From NCBI GenBank assembly GCA_045126855.1, contig JBGVPG010000024.1, forward strand, positions 1-64,000: DNA of 64,000 nt, written 5' to 3'. The first letter of the stretch is position 1, and every line of letters begins with the position of its first letter. Below are positions 1-6,841 of the stretch, piece by piece. The position numbers were made by a program, and so were the translations under genes. Source of the stretch: UBA1740 sp045126855 (GTDB lineage Bacteria > Bacillota > Clostridia > Oscillospirales > CAG-272). The notes under the pieces are model-generated. The model saw only the letters and a program-made list of their open reading frames with translations, had not been told where the DNA came from and made no database searches.

Positions 1-84
1 GTAGACTACGAGTTTGATAGGTCGTAGGTGTAAGCACAGTAATGTGTTCAGCTGAACGATACTAATAGACCGAGGGCTTGAACT
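1..84 (+). rRNA. 23S ribosomal RNA, 3' end (partial)
   Basis: The first ~84 bases match the conserved 3' terminal domain of bacterial 23S rRNA: a GATAGGTCGTAGGTGTAAG block, then GCTGAACGATACTAATAGAC and the closing GGGCTTGAAC. The gene starts before the window. A CTGTTG (83-88) / CAACAG (101-106) stem just after the end may belong to the processing stem. The spacer to the next tRNA (about 100 bases) is too short for a 5S gene and shows no 5S-like sequence, so the 5S gene lies elsewhere. The exact mature 3' end is approximate. Confidence 0.93.
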
Positions 85-183
85 GTTGTCTTGAATAACT
101 CAACAGAAGCAAGTTCGCACATTTCCTTGAGCTTCGTTTCTTATTTATTCGGTTTTTAATGGGCATTTACCCATTACCGACAT

Positions 184-259
184 GCACCTCTAGCTCAGTT
201 GGTAGAGCAACTGACTCTTAATCAGTGGGTCCAGGGTTCGAGTCCCTGGAGGTGCACCA
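184..259 (+). tRNA. tRNA-Lys (CTT anticodon)
   Basis: Full 76-nt cloverleaf with genome-encoded CCA. The acceptor stem GCACCTC pairs with GAGGTGC and the discriminator is A. The D-arm is AGCTCAGTTGGTAGAGC. The anticodon loop is CTCTTAA, giving anticodon CTT, and the T-arm contains the canonical GGTTCGAGTCC. It lies behind the 23S gene and is probably co-transcribed with the rRNA operon. Confidence 0.97.
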
Positions 260-264
260 CCTAT

Positions 265-340
265 TCCTCGATAGCTCAGTCGGTAGAGCGCATGACTGTT
301 AATCATGATGTCACTGGTTCGAGCCCAGTTCGGGGAGCCA
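265..340 (+). tRNA. tRNA-Asn (GTT anticodon)
   Basis: 76-nt cloverleaf with encoded CCA. The acceptor stem TCCTCGA pairs with TCGGGGA (one G-U pair). The anticodon loop CTGTTAA gives GTT, and the T-arm is ACTGGTTCGAGCCCAGT. It starts five bases after tRNA-Lys and is followed at once by a terminator, so it closes the rRNA/tRNA transcription unit. A degraded echo of its 3' end occurs at 672-685 (see findings). Confidence 0.97.
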
Positions 341-348
341 ATAAAGAA

Positions 349-375
349 ACCACGCTTAGTGCGTGGTTTTTTTGT
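349..375 (+). terminator. Rho-independent terminator of the rRNA/tRNA unit
   Basis: The stem ACCACGC/GCGTGGT (349-355 with 361-367) has a five-base loop and is followed by a run of T. It sits 8 bases after the CCA of tRNA-Asn. Confidence 0.9.
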
Positions 376-404
376 TGTTTCTTTGACTTGGCTTGAGGTT
401 TAGC

Positions 405-690
405 GACATCATGGCGCTTTAGCGCACATGACGACTGTTTCCCCAAGGGAAACGTCGCGTGGTTGGCTTGCCAACCACTGTGTCACATGGTTCAAGCTCC
501 TCGAACCGGCTCTCGCCAGATGATGTTTGCTACGCAAACTGTCACTGGTTCCGCCATGCGCCCGTCAAGTCGCATAGTCGTTATGCGTCGTCTGCAAGCC
601 AACTCCTATAACTCCTTGCTTCGTTGACTTCGCTTCGGTAAAACGATACTCAATCGTTTTATCCTCGCTCACCCAGTTCGGGAGCATAGG
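405..690. repeat. Array of short hairpins downstream of tRNA-Asn
   Basis: A gene-free stretch packed with small perfect inverted repeats: GCGC 414-417/422-425; GTTTCCC 437-443/447-453, extended outward by CGAC/GTCG; GTGGTTGG 459-466/471-478; GGTTC 489-493/503-507; GTTTGC 525-530/534-539; CGCATA 571-576/582-587; and TAAAACGAT 639-647/653-661. Loops are mostly 3-5 bases (9 in the GGTTC one). No ORF with a ribosome binding site covers it. The stems differ in sequence but are regular in size and spacing, unlike an ordinary spacer. The 18-mer at 522-539 recurs exactly at 41891-41908. Function unknown. It could be a relic of tRNA-linked integrations, a family of mobile miniature hairpins, or a structured RNA. 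Confidence 0.65.
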
Positions 691-706
691 CTTGCCTAGG
701 AAATAC

Positions 707-735
707 TTGATTTTACACCATTTATATGATACAAT
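707..735 (+). promoter_or_regulatory. Sigma-A promoter for the 768-1437 gene pair
   Basis: The -35 is TTGATT (707-712) and the -10 is TACAAT (730-735), with a 17-base spacer. An AAGGAGG ribosome binding site at 755-761 lies six bases before the ATG at 768. This shows that the AT-rich pair has its own transcription start after the rRNA terminator. Confidence 0.75.
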
Positions 736-767
736 ATATTATGAGAAGGTAGAAAAGGAGGTTATCT

Positions 768-1112
768 ATGAGTAAGCATGGTAATAGAGAAAAGAAAATA
801 ATCGCATTAGCGTATTTTCACAGATACGGATGGATAGCTTTACTTTTTGCTTGTGTAGCTATTTATCCAAGGGCTATATTTCTTATTTGGAGCGTTGGAT
901 TTATTGCATACGCAATATGGTCATACGTCGGATATAAATTCAGGTGGAAGCATATATTTTGCTCGTATCAAAATGCATATCGCCTGTCAATGACACCTGA
1001 TAACATACGCTGGGGTTGGGTTAAGAAGTCGGATGCTTATGGCGTTCCGATAATTTTCTTTGTTATCGGTGTCGCGTGTTTGTGTTTATATATTGCTAAT
1101 TTATATGCGTAG
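768..1112 (+). CDS. Small AT-rich membrane protein, function unknown
   Basis: 114 residues with about three hydrophobic segments: roughly residues 21-36, 37-56 (rich in W, Y and F) and a C-terminal one at about 94-113. A basic N-terminus (KHGNREKK) suggests the N-end is inside the cell. No catalytic motif or known family was recognised. The start is well supported by AAGGAGG six bases upstream and by its own promoter. Codon use is clearly more AT-rich (many ATA, TTT, AAT) than the core genes from 5 kb onward. With its position right after tRNA genes and a hairpin array, this suggests an acquired accessory gene. It is probably transcribed with the next gene, 28 bases away. Confidence 0.75.
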   Translation: MSKHGNREKKIIALAYFHRYGWIALLFACVAIYPRAIFLIWSVGFIAYAIWSYVGYKFRWKHIFCSYQNAYRLSMTPDNIRWGWVKKSDAYGVPIIFFVIGVACLCLYIANLYA

Positions 1113-1140
1113 TTAAATGAACTGTAAAGGAAAAATTAAG

Positions 1141-1437
1141 ATGTATAGTATTTCACAGGATGACGTTTTCGCTGTATATCAGCGATTGAAGGATAAATAC
1201 AATTTAGTTATTACCCGGACCTCCTTATTGGATGAAGGATTTACCATAGATTGTCCAATAATAGTAGGTAAGGATCACGGCCAAACGATCTGGTTATATG
1301 CATGCGAGGATATGTTTGTTATGGATGTGTTGGACGAGGTACAGAACAAGGGGGTGCATTGGCACCCTTATGACGTAGAAAGTGCTTCAGAAGATATAGA
1401 AGAATTTATGAATGGCAAATCCGATTATTTTAAATAA
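1141..1437 (+). CDS. Small soluble protein, function unknown
   Basis: 98 residues from the ATG at 1141. An in-frame ATG at 1117 has no ribosome binding site, while AAAGGA about ten bases before 1141 fits well. The protein is acidic and probably mixed alpha/beta. A short C-terminal motif, HWHPYDVESA followed by a FMNGKSDYF tail, resembles small uncharacterised proteins I recall from gut Clostridia, but no function can be assigned. It shares the AT-rich codon use of the membrane gene just upstream and is followed by a strong terminator, so the two form an isolated unit. It may be an accessory pair acting together, but nothing in the sequence shows that. Confidence 0.7.
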   Translation: MYSISQDDVFAVYQRLKDKYNLVITRTSLLDEGFTIDCPIIVGKDHGQTIWLYACEDMFVMDVLDEVQNKGVHWHPYDVESASEDIEEFMNGKSDYFK

Positions 1438-1446
1438 TGCAAGGTA

Positions 1447-1484
1447 AAGAAAACACAGGAATTTTTCCTGTGTTTTCTTTTTTT
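1447..1484 (+). terminator. Rho-independent terminator
   Basis: The stem GAAAACACAGGA (1449-1460) pairs perfectly with TCCTGTGTTTTC (1466-1477) around a five-base loop, followed by a T run. It closes the 768-1437 unit. Confidence 0.9.
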
Positions 1485-1543
1485 AGATTGTACAGATGGG
1501 AGTGAATTTTCCGTTTGGTTGATTTGACAATAAAAACAAGTTA

Positions 1544-1592
1544 TTGATTTTATCATAACGGTAGTGTATAATGGGGATGTAAGAACGTTCTT
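1544..1592 (+). promoter_or_regulatory. Promoter and palindromic operator of the XRE regulator
   Basis: The -35 is TTGATT (1544-1549) and the -10 is TATAAT (1567-1572), with a 17-base spacer. From 1581 to 1592 lies a perfect 12-base palindrome, AAGAACGTTCTT. It would sit at about +3 to +14 of the transcript, ahead of the AAGGAG site at 1607-1612. Its position suggests an operator, most simply for autorepression by the XRE protein encoded just downstream. That role is inferred. Confidence 0.7.
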
Positions 1593-1618
1593 GAAGCTTT
1601 AAATAAAAGGAGAAAAGT

Positions 1619-2662
1619 ATGAAAATAGGCGATAAAATAAAGCAGATGAGGAAAAAGGCCGGGTTTACCCAAGAGCAGCTTGCGAGCAGACTTGGTGTTA
1701 GCGCTCAGTCGATTTCAAAATGGGAGAATGAGGTTTCTATGCCCGACATCACATTACTCCCATTGATTGCCGAAATTTTTGGCATCACTATTGACGAGTT
1801 CTTTGACATAACCGTTGAACAAAAGCTTAACAGAATAGAGAACAGGATTGAGATTAAAGAGGAGCTCCCGCAATCCGAGTTTGATGAGTACGAGGTCTTT
1901 TTGTCCGATCGTTTGAATTCGAGCGACAGACTCCGTGCTTTGTCTCTGCTTGCGCACCTATACCACAATCGCATGGAGGCGGATAGCCGACGTGTGAGTA
2001 AATATGCCAGAGAGGCAATTATGCTTGATCCTGCAAAGAAGGAATGCCAATGGCTTCTTGACAAGGCGGAAGGCCAGGTTATGTGGGATTGGAACTGCGT
2101 AAATCACACAAAGTCCATCGATTTCTATAAATCGGTGATTGAAAACGATAATATCTCACCCAAAAGCTCCTTGCCGTATTACTATTTGATAGATAACCTC
2201 TTGGCAGACAACCGAACGGTCGAAGCAGAGAAGTACCTTTCAGACCTTGCAAAGCTCCCATCTGCCACCCCCGTGCTGGTTGACCTTTATCCAGCCTATA
2301 TAGCTCTTGGAAGATATGACGTGGTATTAGCTGACTCAATAATTGAAAAGTACGTAACCAATCATCCTGACAATGGCGGTTATTTATTTGAAGCAGCACA
2401 ATATTATGCAAGAAAATGCGACTATGAAAAGGCAATCGAGCTGTACGAACGGTCATGGGCAGCCGAAGAGGATGAAAAACCTCGGTTTTGGGATGCGCTA
2501 CAGGGAATTGCTACCATATACAAAATACTTGGTAGAACTAATGAGGCGGAGAAAACCTATGACAGAATACTTGATTGCTTGAAAAACGAGTGGGGGTATT
2601 CTGAGGACGATAAGGTATATCTTGAAGTAGCTCGCGAAAAAAATGCCATAATTTCAAAATAA
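1619..2662 (+). CDS. XRE-family transcriptional regulator with TPR-like C-terminus
   Basis: 347 residues. Residues 8-60 form a typical XRE/Cro helix-turn-helix (KAGFTQEQLASRLGVSAQSISKWE). The remainder, about 90-340, is helical with TPR-like repeats, for example YEKAIELYERSW and a later RTNEAEKTYDRIL segment. This architecture is common in Firmicutes, where an N-terminal DNA-binding domain is joined to a TPR peptide- or protein-sensing region. No ligand can be deduced. It is monocistronic and preceded by a perfect palindrome that may be its own operator. It diverges from no obvious target: the next gene, lexA, has its own promoter. Family call is confident, specific role unknown. Confidence 0.88.
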   Translation: MKIGDKIKQMRKKAGFTQEQLASRLGVSAQSISKWENEVSMPDITLLPLIAEIFGITIDEFFDITVEQKLNRIENRIEIKEELPQSEFDEYEVFLSDRLNSSDRLRALSLLAHLYHNRMEADSRRVSKYAREAIMLDPAKKECQWLLDKAEGQVMWDWNCVNHTKSIDFYKSVIENDNISPKSSLPYYYLIDNLLADNRTVEAEKYLSDLAKLPSATPVLVDLYPAYIALGRYDVVLADSIIEKYVTNHPDNGGYLFEAAQYYARKCDYEKAIELYERSWAAEEDEKPRFWDALQGIATIYKILGRTNEAEKTYDRILDCLKNEWGYSEDDKVYLEVAREKNAIISK

Positions 2663-2676
2663 TCGGTAATTTACTA

Positions 2677-2726
2677 TTGACAAACTCATGTTCGTGTGTT
2701 ATAATATCGATACGAACAGATGTTCG
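2677..2726 (+). promoter_or_regulatory. lexA promoter with SOS box
   Basis: Consensus -35 TTGACA (2677-2682), 17-base spacer, and -10 TATAAT (2700-2705). A perfect Gram-positive LexA (Cheo/DinR) box, CGAACAGATGTTCG, occupies 2713-2726 around the expected transcription start, where bound repressor would block initiation. This predicts autoregulation of lexA, as in Bacillus subtilis. Confidence 0.93.
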
Positions 2727-2754
2727 GTATGATTTTTAACAGAGGAGTTATGTT

Positions 2755-3399
2755 ATGAGACCAAAGAATGACGCAAGGAAAATGGAGGTTTACCGCTTCG
2801 TTAACGATTTTATGAAGGAGCGTGGAGTTTGTCCCACCACTCAACAGATCGGCGATACACTCGGCATGGCTAAATCTACCGTTTCAAAATATATGAATCG
2901 ACTCATTGACGACGGTCTCATAGAGAAATATGGAAGATATCAGACGGTGATCAATGACTCCGATTCCGTTCTTCCTCCAAATTACGTTATGATGCCTGTC
3001 GTAGGATCTATTTCCTGCGGTCAGCCCATTCTTGCAATAGAGGATGTGGAGGAGTATATTCCTATTGACGTAAGCCTTTTGGGATACGGCGAGTATTTTG
3101 GTTTGATTGCCCGTGGAGATTCCATGATAGATGCCGGTATCTACGATGGAGATACTGTGTACGTCAGAAAACAAAACACCGCCTTTGACGGTGAAATCGT
3201 TGTAGCAATGGTGGAGGATGAGTGCAGCGATGGTTGGAATGCAACGTTGAAGCGCTTCTACCGTGACGTGAAAAATGGCAGATACATACTTCACCCCGAG
3301 AACTCCAAGCTCTCTGATATTGTAGTTGATAAGGTACACGTGGTTGGCGTAGCTGTTAGGGTACTAAAGAACCTTGAGGCGAAGCGCCGTCCTTGCTAA
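2755..3399 (+). CDS. lexA: LexA repressor
   Basis: 214 residues, the usual length. The N-terminal winged helix (about 1-65, with TTQQIGDTLGMAKSTVSKYM as recognition region) binds SOS boxes. The C-terminal S24 peptidase domain carries the self-cleavage serine in GDSM (Ser123) and the lysine in LKRF (Lys166). The scissile bond lies in SISCGQP, i.e. Cys88-Gly89, rather than the usual Ala-Gly. RecA-stimulated self-cleavage would release the SOS regulon. Its own promoter holds a perfect LexA box. It is followed by a bidirectional terminator shared with the convergent acetyltransferase gene. No damage-inducible partner gene is adjacent. Confidence 0.96.
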   Translation: MRPKNDARKMEVYRFVNDFMKERGVCPTTQQIGDTLGMAKSTVSKYMNRLIDDGLIEKYGRYQTVINDSDSVLPPNYVMMPVVGSISCGQPILAIEDVEEYIPIDVSLLGYGEYFGLIARGDSMIDAGIYDGDTVYVRKQNTAFDGEIVVAMVEDECSDGWNATLKRFYRDVKNGRYILHPENSKLSDIVVDKVHVVGVAVRVLKNLEAKRRPC

Positions 3400-3400
3400 T

Positions 3401-3434
3401 AAAAAAGCAGATTGCATTTGCAATCTGCTTTTTT
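3401..3434. terminator. Bidirectional terminator between lexA and the GNAT gene
   Basis: The stem AGCAGATTGC (3406-3415) pairs with GCAATCTGCT (3420-3429), with A and T runs on both sides, so it can serve both converging genes. Confidence 0.9.
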
Positions 3435-3435
3435 G

Positions 3436-3969
3436 TTATTCTAAAGTAATCCAGAACCTTTTCAGGTTTATGTTTTCGCCCGGCTCATAGACGGTAGATT
3501 CATAAATTCCGTCGTTAGAAAGAATGGTTTTCTCACTTGCAATATTATTGTCATTACACGTAATTAGAATCTTTTCGAGATTTATTTCACGGCAGAATGG
3601 TAAAACTGCTCCGAGCATGGCTTTGGCATATCCTTTTCGTCTTTCGCTGGGCCTGATCGAATAACCTATATTTCCACCATATTTTGAGAGATAATCGTTA
3701 AAATAATGCCTTACCTGGATCATTCCAACAAGTCGATTATCCTCCTCTCTTACGAATAAGAATTGGGTTGCGATGACGAGACCCTCGGGAAGAGTTTCCG
3801 GGCTTTCGTAATCCTTGCATTTCTTAATATACTCCATAGGATCGGCGATACGCCTTAATGATCCGCAGCCATCCATTGAGTCGCCTGCGTCAAGGAACTC
3901 TTGCCGATACTCTTGTATCTGTTCAGCATATTCAGCCGACGCCTTAATTAATTTCATATTCTGCCTCAT
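3436..3969 (-). CDS. GNAT-family N-acetyltransferase
   Basis: 177 residues from the ATG at 3969. An upstream in-frame ATG at 4032 would place the start on top of the -10 element, while AAAAGGA sits just before 3969. The core acetyl-CoA motif is visible as RPSERRKGYAKAML (the R-x-x-G/A P-loop). It is followed by NNIASEKTILSNDGIY, typical of motif B, where the next-to-last helix packs on CoA. The family transfers acetyl from acetyl-CoA to an amine. The substrate (antibiotic, polyamine or protein N-terminus) cannot be told from sequence. It is monocistronic with a perfect consensus promoter, so it is probably well expressed. Confidence 0.88.
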   Translation of the reverse strand: MRQNMKLIKASAEYAEQIQEYRQEFLDAGDSMDGCGSLRRIADPMEYIKKCKDYESPETLPEGLVIATQFLFVREEDNRLVGMIQVRHYFNDYLSKYGGNIGYSIRPSERRKGYAKAMLGAVLPFCREINLEKILITCNDNNIASEKTILSNDGIYESTVYEPGENINLKRFWITLE

Positions 3970-4023
3970 ATTATTTTCCTTTTCTGCCGATAACTGATGT
4001 TTAATACAATATTTATTACATAA

Positions 4024-4052
4024 ATTATACAATAACTCATTTCCATTGTCAA
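4024..4052 (-). promoter_or_regulatory. Consensus sigma-A promoter of the GNAT gene
   Basis: On the minus strand, the -35 TTGACA (4052-4047) and -10 TATAAT (4029-4024) are separated by exactly 17 bases. Both hexamers are perfect. Confidence 0.88.
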
Positions 4053-4086
4053 TAAAAATATTTTAAATAATATAAAAGTAAAACCC

Positions 4087-4115
4087 TTGCAAAAATTGCT
4101 CGTTTATGGTATAAT
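4087..4115 (+). promoter_or_regulatory. Promoter of the araC-dxs unit
   Basis: The -35 is TTGCAA (4087-4092) and the -10 is TATAAT (4110-4115), with a 17-base spacer. It lies about 44 bases before the AraC-type gene. It is probably the main start for the downstream dxs-miaB-ricA-mutS-mutL-tgt series, as no other promoter or terminator was seen between them. Confidence 0.78.
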
Positions 4116-4158
4116 ATTATGAATTGTTATCGAAATTTTTGAAGGGAGGCTCGGCGAT

Positions 4159-4956
4159 ATGGAAAAAGACGTTATTATGTTTGAGAACCTTAGCGTCAAA
4201 CACATTTTATCCGAAAGACAGGCTGAGCCAACAAACGGAAACTTCTGCCATGACCGTTTTGAGATTGTATACTATCTCACCTTCGGTAGTAGCATCACCG
4301 TTGAAGGAAAGCGGTATGATCCAATTGCCGGCAGTATTCTGTTAATAACTCCCTTCGCTTATCATAAGGTCGAAACCGAGGACCATGTGAATTCGGAGGT
4401 ATGGAGCATACAATTTACTCGCGGTGTTCTTCCCGAAAACGTTTCTAAAATGCTTGACGTCATTCTCGGTGATGAAGACAACAGCGGTAAATTTTTCCCA
4501 GCCGAGTGCCTTGTTGGGGCAGAGGAGATTTTTAATCGATTTGCCGTTGCGAGCACCCTTCCTGACGAGCAGAGGCGAATTTTTGCAGAGGCTCTTATTT
4601 CTGAGCTGATTATTCTTCTTTCGGTTGCTAGGGGAGATAGCATCTCTCACAGCGGAGATTGCCTTGGCGCACGGGTTATGAGATACCTTAACAAGAATAT
4701 AGAGCGAAATATCAGCCTTGACAAGCTTGCCAGGCACTTTTTCGTGAGTAAATACCACCTTTGCCGCGCTTTTAAAGAGCATTGCGGCATATCGGTTCAT
4801 TCATACATAAATCATAAACGTATAATGTATGCTAGGGAATTAATCGAAGGCGGCGAAACCGCATCGGGAGCTGCTGAGAAGGTTGGCTTTGGTGACTATT
4901 CTGCCTTCTACCGTGCGTACGTTAAAATCGTCGGCAAATCGCCGACAGCAAATTAA
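4159..4956 (+). CDS. AraC-family transcriptional regulator
   Basis: 265 residues. The N-terminal ~140 residues form a cupin-like sensing domain (PIAGSILLITPFAYHKVET fits the AraC arm/barrel). The C-terminal ~100 residues hold the two helix-turn-helix units, with ISLDKLARHFFVSKYHLCRA in the first and AAEKVGFGDYSAFYRAYVKI in the second, the usual AraC signature. The start at 4159 is chosen because AAGGGAGG ends nine bases upstream. It is followed after 13 bases by dxs, with no terminator. Such regulators usually sense sugars or small metabolites, but the effector is unknown. A link to isoprenoid synthesis is possible from position only. Confidence 0.92.
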   Translation: MEKDVIMFENLSVKHILSERQAEPTNGNFCHDRFEIVYYLTFGSSITVEGKRYDPIAGSILLITPFAYHKVETEDHVNSEVWSIQFTRGVLPENVSKMLDVILGDEDNSGKFFPAECLVGAEEIFNRFAVASTLPDEQRRIFAEALISELIILLSVARGDSISHSGDCLGARVMRYLNKNIERNISLDKLARHFFVSKYHLCRAFKEHCGISVHSYINHKRIMYARELIEGGETASGAAEKVGFGDYSAFYRAYVKIVGKSPTAN

Positions 4957-4969
4957 GGGGAGAGAGACC

Positions 4970-6823
4970 ATGAGTTATAAAATTCTTGACGGAATTAATT
5001 CTCCGTCAGACCTTAAAAAACTTAATAAGTCCGAGATCCCCGAGCTTTCAAGGGAGATACGTGAATTTCTAATTGAGAGTGCCGAGAAAAACGGAGGACA
5101 TCTTGCATCAAACCTTGGCGTTGTAGAGCTTACACTTGCAATTCACACCGTGTTTGATTCTCCAAAGGACCGCATCATCTTTGACGTTGGTCACCAGTCC
5201 TACGTACACAAGCTGCTTACGGGCAGAAGGGAAGAGTTTAAAAATCTCCGTCGTCCGGGCGGTCTCTCTGGATTTACCAAGCGTGACGAGAGTGAGCACG
5301 ACCCATTTGGCGCAGGTCACTCCTCAACCTCTGTTTCCGCAGCTCTTGGATTTGCCGAGGCAGATAAGCTTGCCGGTAGAAAATGTCATACCGTTTGTGT
5401 GACAGGAGACGGTGCATACACCGGCGGAATGGTGCATGAGGCATTAAATAACTGTCACAACGATTTGCCGATGATCATTATTCTCAATGAGAACGGAATG
5501 TCTATATCTACAAATAAGGGTGCATTCGCATCCTACCTTTCACGAGTAAGAGTATCGGGTGGATATAGAAATTTAAAGAGCAGAACTCAAGGCTTCCTTG
5601 ACAAGGTTCCGCTTTTAGGCAGACCGATTAGATTTGTGGTTTCAAAAGTAAAAAATGCCACTAAAAATATAATTTATAAGCCTAATTATTTTGAGCTTCT
5701 TGACCTTTACTATATCGGACCGGTTGACGGAAATGATTATGAAAAGCTCTGCGAGGCGCTCGAGATCGCAAAGCAAACGGGACAAACCTGCGTTGTCCAC
5801 GTTAAAACCCAAAAAGGCAGAGGATATTCTCCGGCAGAAAACTCTCCGCACGATTATCATAGCGTTTCGACGTCTAAGCAGACGGATAGCTATCACTCGG
5901 TGATGGCTGAGAAGCTTCTGAAGCTTGCGGATGCTGACGATAGTATACTTGCGGTTACGGCGGCAACGGGAATTGGCACAGGCCTTGATAATTTTGGTGA
6001 AAAGTATCCCGAAAGATACTTTGACGTGGGTATTGCCGAGCCGCATGCAATGACTTTTGCGGCAGGACTCGCAGCAGGCGGATATAAGCCTTTTATCGGC
6101 ATTTACTCTACCTTCATGCAGCGTTGCTACGACAATATTCTTCACGACGTTTGTTTGCAGCGACTTCCGGTTAAAATGGCAATCGACCGTGCAGGGCTGG
6201 CTCCCGGGGACGGCGCAACGCACCACGGTATATTTGACGTTGCCTTTCTTTCGCACATTCCCGAGATGACTCTCCTTGCTCCCGTCAGCTATGATTCGCT
6301 TAGAGATATGGTTGAGTTCGCTAAGGACTATGACCGTCCTATAGCTATTAGATATCCCAACGCTTCAGAGAACAAGGCGTCGCTTGACGGTATGAAGCTT
6401 ATTTCGGGCGACAATCTCTGCCGCGTATACGCCGACTTTGACACTACGCCCGAGTGCGTTTTCATCACCTACGGCACCCTTCTTACCCGTGTCCGTCAGG
6501 CTGAGCAGCTTGTCCGTGAGGCAGGTCGCTCGGTAGGTGTCATTCTTATTGAGACATTGAAGCCTTATAAGGAAACCTCAAAGCTTCTTCTGAAGCTTAC
6601 GGACGGTTGCTCCCGAATCGTATATGCCGAGGAGGGAATTAAGAGCGGCGGTGCCGCTGAGATTACCATTGACGAGCTTATCGCCCTGGGCTTTGACCCG
6701 ACCAAAACAGAGTATAAAATTGCCGCTATCGACGATAATTTCGCATCACCGAAGGAGCTTTGCGATATTTACGATTACGTCGGACTTTCTGCAGAGAAGC
6801 TTGCACAAAAGATGCTTAAATAA
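4970..6823 (+). CDS. dxs: 1-deoxy-D-xylulose-5-phosphate synthase
   Basis: 617 residues, normal for DXS. The enzyme condenses pyruvate with glyceraldehyde 3-phosphate, using thiamine diphosphate, in the first step of the MEP isoprenoid pathway. The N-terminal region has GGHLASNLGVVELT and the ThDP/Mg motif GDGAYTGGMVHEALNN. The Pyr domain has DVGIAEPHAMTFAAGLA with the catalytic glutamate, followed by DRAGLAPGDGATHHGIFD. The C-terminal transketolase domain is complete. The start is the ATG at 4970, after GGGGAGAGAGA; the ORF opens 87 bases earlier inside the AraC gene without a ribosome binding site. ispE of the same pathway lies at 50.9 kb. Confidence 0.97.
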   Translation: MSYKILDGINSPSDLKKLNKSEIPELSREIREFLIESAEKNGGHLASNLGVVELTLAIHTVFDSPKDRIIFDVGHQSYVHKLLTGRREEFKNLRRPGGLSGFTKRDESEHDPFGAGHSSTSVSAALGFAEADKLAGRKCHTVCVTGDGAYTGGMVHEALNNCHNDLPMIIILNENGMSISTNKGAFASYLSRVRVSGGYRNLKSRTQGFLDKVPLLGRPIRFVVSKVKNATKNIIYKPNYFELLDLYYIGPVDGNDYEKLCEALEIAKQTGQTCVVHVKTQKGRGYSPAENSPHDYHSVSTSKQTDSYHSVMAEKLLKLADADDSILAVTAATGIGTGLDNFGEKYPERYFDVGIAEPHAMTFAAGLAAGGYKPFIGIYSTFMQRCYDNILHDVCLQRLPVKMAIDRAGLAPGDGATHHGIFDVAFLSHIPEMTLLAPVSYDSLRDMVEFAKDYDRPIAIRYPNASENKASLDGMKLISGDNLCRVYADFDTTPECVFITYGTLLTRVRQAEQLVREAGRSVGVILIETLKPYKETSKLLLKLTDGCSRIVYAEEGIKSGGAAEITIDELIALGFDPTKTEYKIAAIDDNFASPKELCDIYDYVGLSAEKLAQKMLK

Positions 6824-6841
6824 ACCTAAGTGGGGGAGAAT

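Noticed and set aside
85..183. 5S rRNA gene
   Set aside because: The 99-base space is shorter than a 5S gene and has no 5S-like conserved segments.
199..396. ORF of 65 aa across the two tRNA genes
   Set aside because: It overlaps tRNA-Lys, tRNA-Asn and the terminator; no ribosome binding site.
376..706. CRISPR array
   Set aside because: The hairpins differ in sequence, have no constant repeat with unique spacers of equal length, and no cas gene is nearby.
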